From NCBI GenBank assembly GCA_030065735.1, contig JASJDD010000013.1, forward strand, positions 1 through 44,066: DNA of 44,066 nt. Reading direction: 5' to 3'. Source of the stretch: Crocosphaera sp. GTDB lineage: Bacteria; Cyanobacteriota; Cyanobacteriia; Cyanobacteriales; Microcystaceae. A program made the translations under genes and the position numbers. The notes under the pieces were generated by a model that was not told the origin of the DNA, did no database searches, and saw nothing but the letters and a program-made list of their open reading frames with translations. This document shows, one piece after another, positions 42,501-44,066 of this stretch; position 1 is the stretch's first letter; each line of letters starts with the position of its first letter.

Positions 42501-43659
42501 AGGTAATACAGGAACCATTGGGGTACGACTTACCCCTGAGAAAGAGGTGTTGATTGCTGGGGAAATTAGGTTAAGCAATTTAAGTCCCTTTGGGGATGGG
42601 GTTAACTACCATAAAGAACTTTTATCTTTGCCTGAACTGGAAATTCCTCTGATTGGTATTCCAGGGATGAGTGTTTCGGCGTTTATTTCGGGGGGTGTTC
42701 ACTTCAAATTTGATTGGCAACCCTTAATGTTGAAGATCCTGGTCGTCAAATTTGAAGAAACCAATATTAATGAACTCGAAAGCATTCAATTAGATATTAC
42801 GGGTTCTGTTGGTTCGATGGCCTCTGCTGAAGTCTATATTGCTATTGATGCAGGATTGCGCGCAAGGGTACTGATAGCGACTCTAAGCGGTAGTCTTGGG
42901 GGTGAGGCTGGACTAGGTGTGACAGCCGAAGCAGGGGGCGATCTTGAGGCAACCTGGGATATGGAGAAAGGATTACAACTCAAGCAAATTATCGCCCATT
43001 TAGATGTGACTCCAAAAGCTATCTTTAGGCTAACGGGAACGGTTAGCGTTGATTTAGATTTATGGTTAACCAGCGTCAATCTTTACTATCACAGATGGGT
43101 ATTTGCAGAACAAGAAATTGATATGAGTGGTTTGACCCTAAAAGCCGACTTCCCCATTCGCTTCGATGATAATGGAGATTTAATTAAACCCTCCATCGAT
43201 GAAATTTCCTTAGAAAAACCAAACTTTACAGGGTCTCAAGGAAGAGATATTTTAAATCAAGCCATTAACAGTGAAGCTGAGAAAAAATTAGCAGCCAAAA
43301 AAGAAGAAATCCGTGGAACCATTAAGCGTGACTTACGAGATCCTGAGAATGAACTTACGCCTACTGAGTACACCAAAAAAATGACGAAGAAATATAAAGA
43401 TTCACCGGAACTTAAAGCGTTTGTGATTCAAGCGATAGAAGATGAGTCACGGCTTCTCGAATATGAAAAATTTGAAGAACAGAAAACTTTCATCCGTCAA
43501 ATGGATGGCTCTCTAGAGAAAAAATTCAGGTTATTGAGTTTATTTAGCTTCTTCTATCAATATGTCAGAGACTCGGATATTGAAGCCTTTAAAGCTGAAT
43601 TGATTAAAATTGAAGAGGATAAAAAATTACAAACTGAACTCGCTAACCAAGAGACTTAA
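39574..43659 (+). CDS. DUF4157 protein with HNH-like motif: candidate CIS cargo or toxin
   Basis: A 1361-aa protein starting 1 nt after the tape-measure stop. Residues 1-195 are low-complexity Gln/Ser/Pro-rich. Residues about 200-275 form DUF4157, the domain most tied to eCIS cargo: NVRSFMEPRFGADFSQVRTH and a zincin-like HEXXH (His263-Glu264, His267) in TAHELTHTVQQG. Residues 423-456 read HVDHGHEHQIGGPDREGDN, then LWLLEGRINVQSGNK, fitting an HNH-type nuclease (Asp425, His426, Gly433-434, Asn441, Asn450). From about 690 to 1210 comes a long run of amphipathic beta repeats (NGKIGIKEGTIPGVKD, LTVPGIDEINLAAQFDD), then a helical tail. No signal peptide or transmembrane helix, consistent with loading into a tube. 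Toxicity and loading are inferred. Confidence 0.83.
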   Translation: MTKSAESKSSARQQQNTANQSFFNQGEQETFFSQESPFFQNHSIQFKPLGTQKPFFSPSLQRTPAFESDGAIQAKATPNPKAIASPSQSNPDEKQVNPEEETSTDFSEIQLMPAFSSADDSGEQPPSSLQFRLMMGQAGDAYEQEADQMAHQVMNMAETQSKPLAKGITPRLQQSNSTPGNSVASSELESQLNSSQGQGSPLSDNVRSFMEPRFGADFSQVRTHTDSSAVQMNQGLQAKAFTHGNDIYFGEGQSPGNNELTAHELTHTVQQGASNKSLQKDALAIQKVDDPESNPNIFESPTGKGKVERTGDTFKLIVEKIKLPDFKVSLTKYSPIKLPKETRENKQVQDWEGQFSQSSAVEQKIDDKIKDAPRPINNDTNTKIYAFKFKKDDKNFLIGDKQQIKKKIIRPQWTSDGKPANIHVDHGHEHQIGGPDREGDNLWLLEGRINVQSGNKIKKEKYSRIQDLIDEAHSIGGFWTEDKPKAQEKRHSSKFSFEFKDKEPGLDGFEDYDETKSYTKEEIEQGKSLKGLEPLTSQEIEEIGLNNDNFIWLFTEASGGNLHKIRKSPRTGSTQDIHLKIGVNLRIRKIDVKYGSEGEIAEGSELEVEVFSTRKSRKILGFLKTESGTNERHTVPLKPMNGLLNAAYIDASGLVTQFNKVFKAKGMSPINFEEVELDDINGISAKGKILPSIPIIRDTEIDLVIVGNDIYIEKVFSGPEFAIPSPFRIDDSSLAVRAGSRGLEFSGSLDFSIEKLGNGSITAFLNTRKEFGLRGQFNFDSTKFNPASIAIEYSEKEGFKINGKIGIKEGTIPGVKDAKLEANYAQNQLSLAGLAHLTVPGIDEINLAAQFDDQGNFAFTAEVDLKAMKGIKGGKVKVTISSQQNEEDINLRVEGKASPDFPSVPNLNTELSVLYDNGIFKVETTVNYRKGRFNGTIQVGVTNQTVDEKGRPQGEPTEEGEVFVFGFGQLTVDLFKGNTGTIGVRLTPEKEVLIAGEIRLSNLSPFGDGVNYHKELLSLPELEIPLIGIPGMSVSAFISGGVHFKFDWQPLMLKILVVKFEETNINELESIQLDITGSVGSMASAEVYIAIDAGLRARVLIATLSGSLGGEAGLGVTAEAGGDLEATWDMEKGLQLKQIIAHLDVTPKAIFRLTGTVSVDLDLWLTSVNLYYHRWVFAEQEIDMSGLTLKADFPIRFDDNGDLIKPSIDEISLEKPNFTGSQGRDILNQAINSEAEKKLAAKKEEIRGTIKRDLRDPENELTPTEYTKKMTKKYKDSPELKAFVIQAIEDESRLLEYEKFEEQKTFIRQMDGSLEKKFRLLSLFSFFYQYVRDSDIEAFKAELIKIEEDKKLQTELANQET

Positions 43660-43694
43660 TAAAAGATACTTAAGATATTAATACTATAAAAACC

Positions 43695-43946
43695 ATGAAT
43701 GTCTCCCTTCCCGATACCATGCGAGATTACATCGAACAACAAGTAAAAGCAGGGGGATATGGAAGTATCAGCGAATATATTCGCGATCTAATTCGCCAAG
43801 ACCAAAAACGGAAAACAAAAGAACACCTTGAAACCCTTCTACTAGAAGGATTAGACTCTGGAACACTTACCCTGATGAGCGATCGCGACTGGACAGAAAT
43901 TCGTCAAACCGTTCGAGACAAACTTGATAGACAAGAACATGAGTGA
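43695..43946 (+). CDS. parD: ParD-family (CopG/RHH-type) antitoxin
   Basis: An 83-aa type II antitoxin. The N-terminal ribbon-helix-helix part is MNVSLPDTMRDYIEQQVKAG, then GYGSISEYIRDLIRQDQ, which matches the ParD DNA-binding domain, and the C-terminal half is a flexible toxin-binding helix. Its stop (TGA) overlaps the start of the next frame in ATGAGTGA, the usual antitoxin-toxin coupling. A HIP1 GCGATCGC lies near its end. It follows the DUF4157 gene by 35 bp, but the pair-type overlap shows it belongs to its own module rather than being the immunity gene of the CIS cargo. Confidence 0.88.
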   Translation: MNVSLPDTMRDYIEQQVKAGGYGSISEYIRDLIRQDQKRKTKEHLETLLLEGLDSGTLTLMSDRDWTEIRQTVRDKLDRQEHE

Positions 43947-43971
43947 AATTCGCAAACCTAAACGGCCGTGA
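43939..43971 (+). pseudogene. Truncated ParE/RelE-type toxin start
   Basis: The frame begins at ATG 43939 inside the antitoxin stop and encodes MSEIRKPKRP before TGA. The first residues are typical of ParE-type toxins of about 95 aa. The gene is lost after about ten codons, exactly where palindromic DNA begins, so an insertion has disconnected the toxin. The rest may lie beyond the window. Confidence 0.6.
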
Positions 43972-44066
43972 GCGAGAGTTAGCCACGTCCTTTTAAGGCG
44001 TGGCAGTGGAGCGAACAGGGGTTTTAACCCCATGTATCTAATGGTAAAATGGTTGCTAAGTCCAGT
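43962..44066. mobile_element. Palindrome-rich insertion, resembling an IS200/IS605-type end
   Basis: GCCACG (43982-43987) pairs with CGTGGC (43999-44004) around CCTTTTAAGG, and a second perfect palindrome GGGGTTTTAACCCC lies at 44018-44031. A reading frame across the start gives NGRERELATSF and a stop, which looks like the tail of a TnpB-like protein. Hairpins without terminal inverted repeats are typical of IS200/IS605-type ends or their small derivatives. The element runs out of the window, so its type and size are open. Confidence 0.45.

Noticed and set aside
10986-43659. Prophage
   Set aside because: Only tail-like parts are present; no integrase, terminase, portal, capsid, holin or lysin was seen, and DUF4157, DUF5908 and DUF4255 point to eCIS.

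Overview
The window reads as a chromosomal piece of an AT-rich cyanobacterium, probably unicellular or colonial in the broad Cyanothece/Crocosphaera group. This is inferred from dense HIP1 palindromes (GCGATCGC) inside genes on both sides, a PspA/IM30 protein, cyanobacterial-style heme A genes (ctaA, ctaB), Uma2 (DUF820) genes and short tandemly repeated sequences in many gaps. Species cannot be named from the sequence alone.

Left part (1-10.9 kb): ordinary chromosome mixed with decayed mobile DNA. It holds a small unknown gene, an IS110-type transposase killed by an 8-bp tandem duplication, two convergent Uma2 nuclease-like genes, a fragment of a Roc-COR protein, and a one-span Pro-rich membrane protein. 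Next come a pspA-acyltransferase pair, the convergent ctaA-ctaB pair, a cysteine-dioxygenase-like cupin, and a collapsed IS605-type remnant (tail ends of divergent tnpA and tnpB).

Main part (about 10.99-43.66 kb): one co-directional, tightly packed cluster encoding a contractile injection system (CIS) of the eCIS/phage-tail-like type. In order: a small unknown protein, Pvc16/Afp16-like cap protein (DUF4255), an unknown 407-aa protein, sheath, tube, second tube-like protein (Afp5-like), DUF5908 (Afp6-like, a 57-aa gene), LysM baseplate protein (Afp7), VgrG-like spike (Afp8), PAAR tip (Afp10), gp25 (Afp9) and a baseplate-J-like protein (Afp11). These are followed by a six-repeat fibre-like protein with a C-terminal S74-type chaperone-like domain, a 2064-aa baseplate protein in which about 1200 residues are an internal repeat array, a 1587-aa PKD-containing protein, a tape-measure protein (Afp14) and a 1361-aa DUF4157 protein. 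That last gene starts 1 nt after the tape measure and carries an HNH-like motif, so it is the best candidate cargo/toxin. No Afp15-type AAA+ ATPase, phage capsid, terminase, lysis gene or T6SS membrane complex is visible. Related cyanobacterial CIS are known to be thylakoid-anchored in Anabaena; whether this one is cannot be read from DNA.

Right edge: a ParD-type antitoxin whose partner toxin is cut off after about ten codons by palindrome-rich DNA resembling an IS200/IS605-type end, running off the window.

Notable DNA-level themes are C-rich 9-bp tandem repeats in two gaps of the CIS operon, 7-bp and 14-bp tandem repeats elsewhere, and a repeat block inside the tape-measure gene that is read in two frames.
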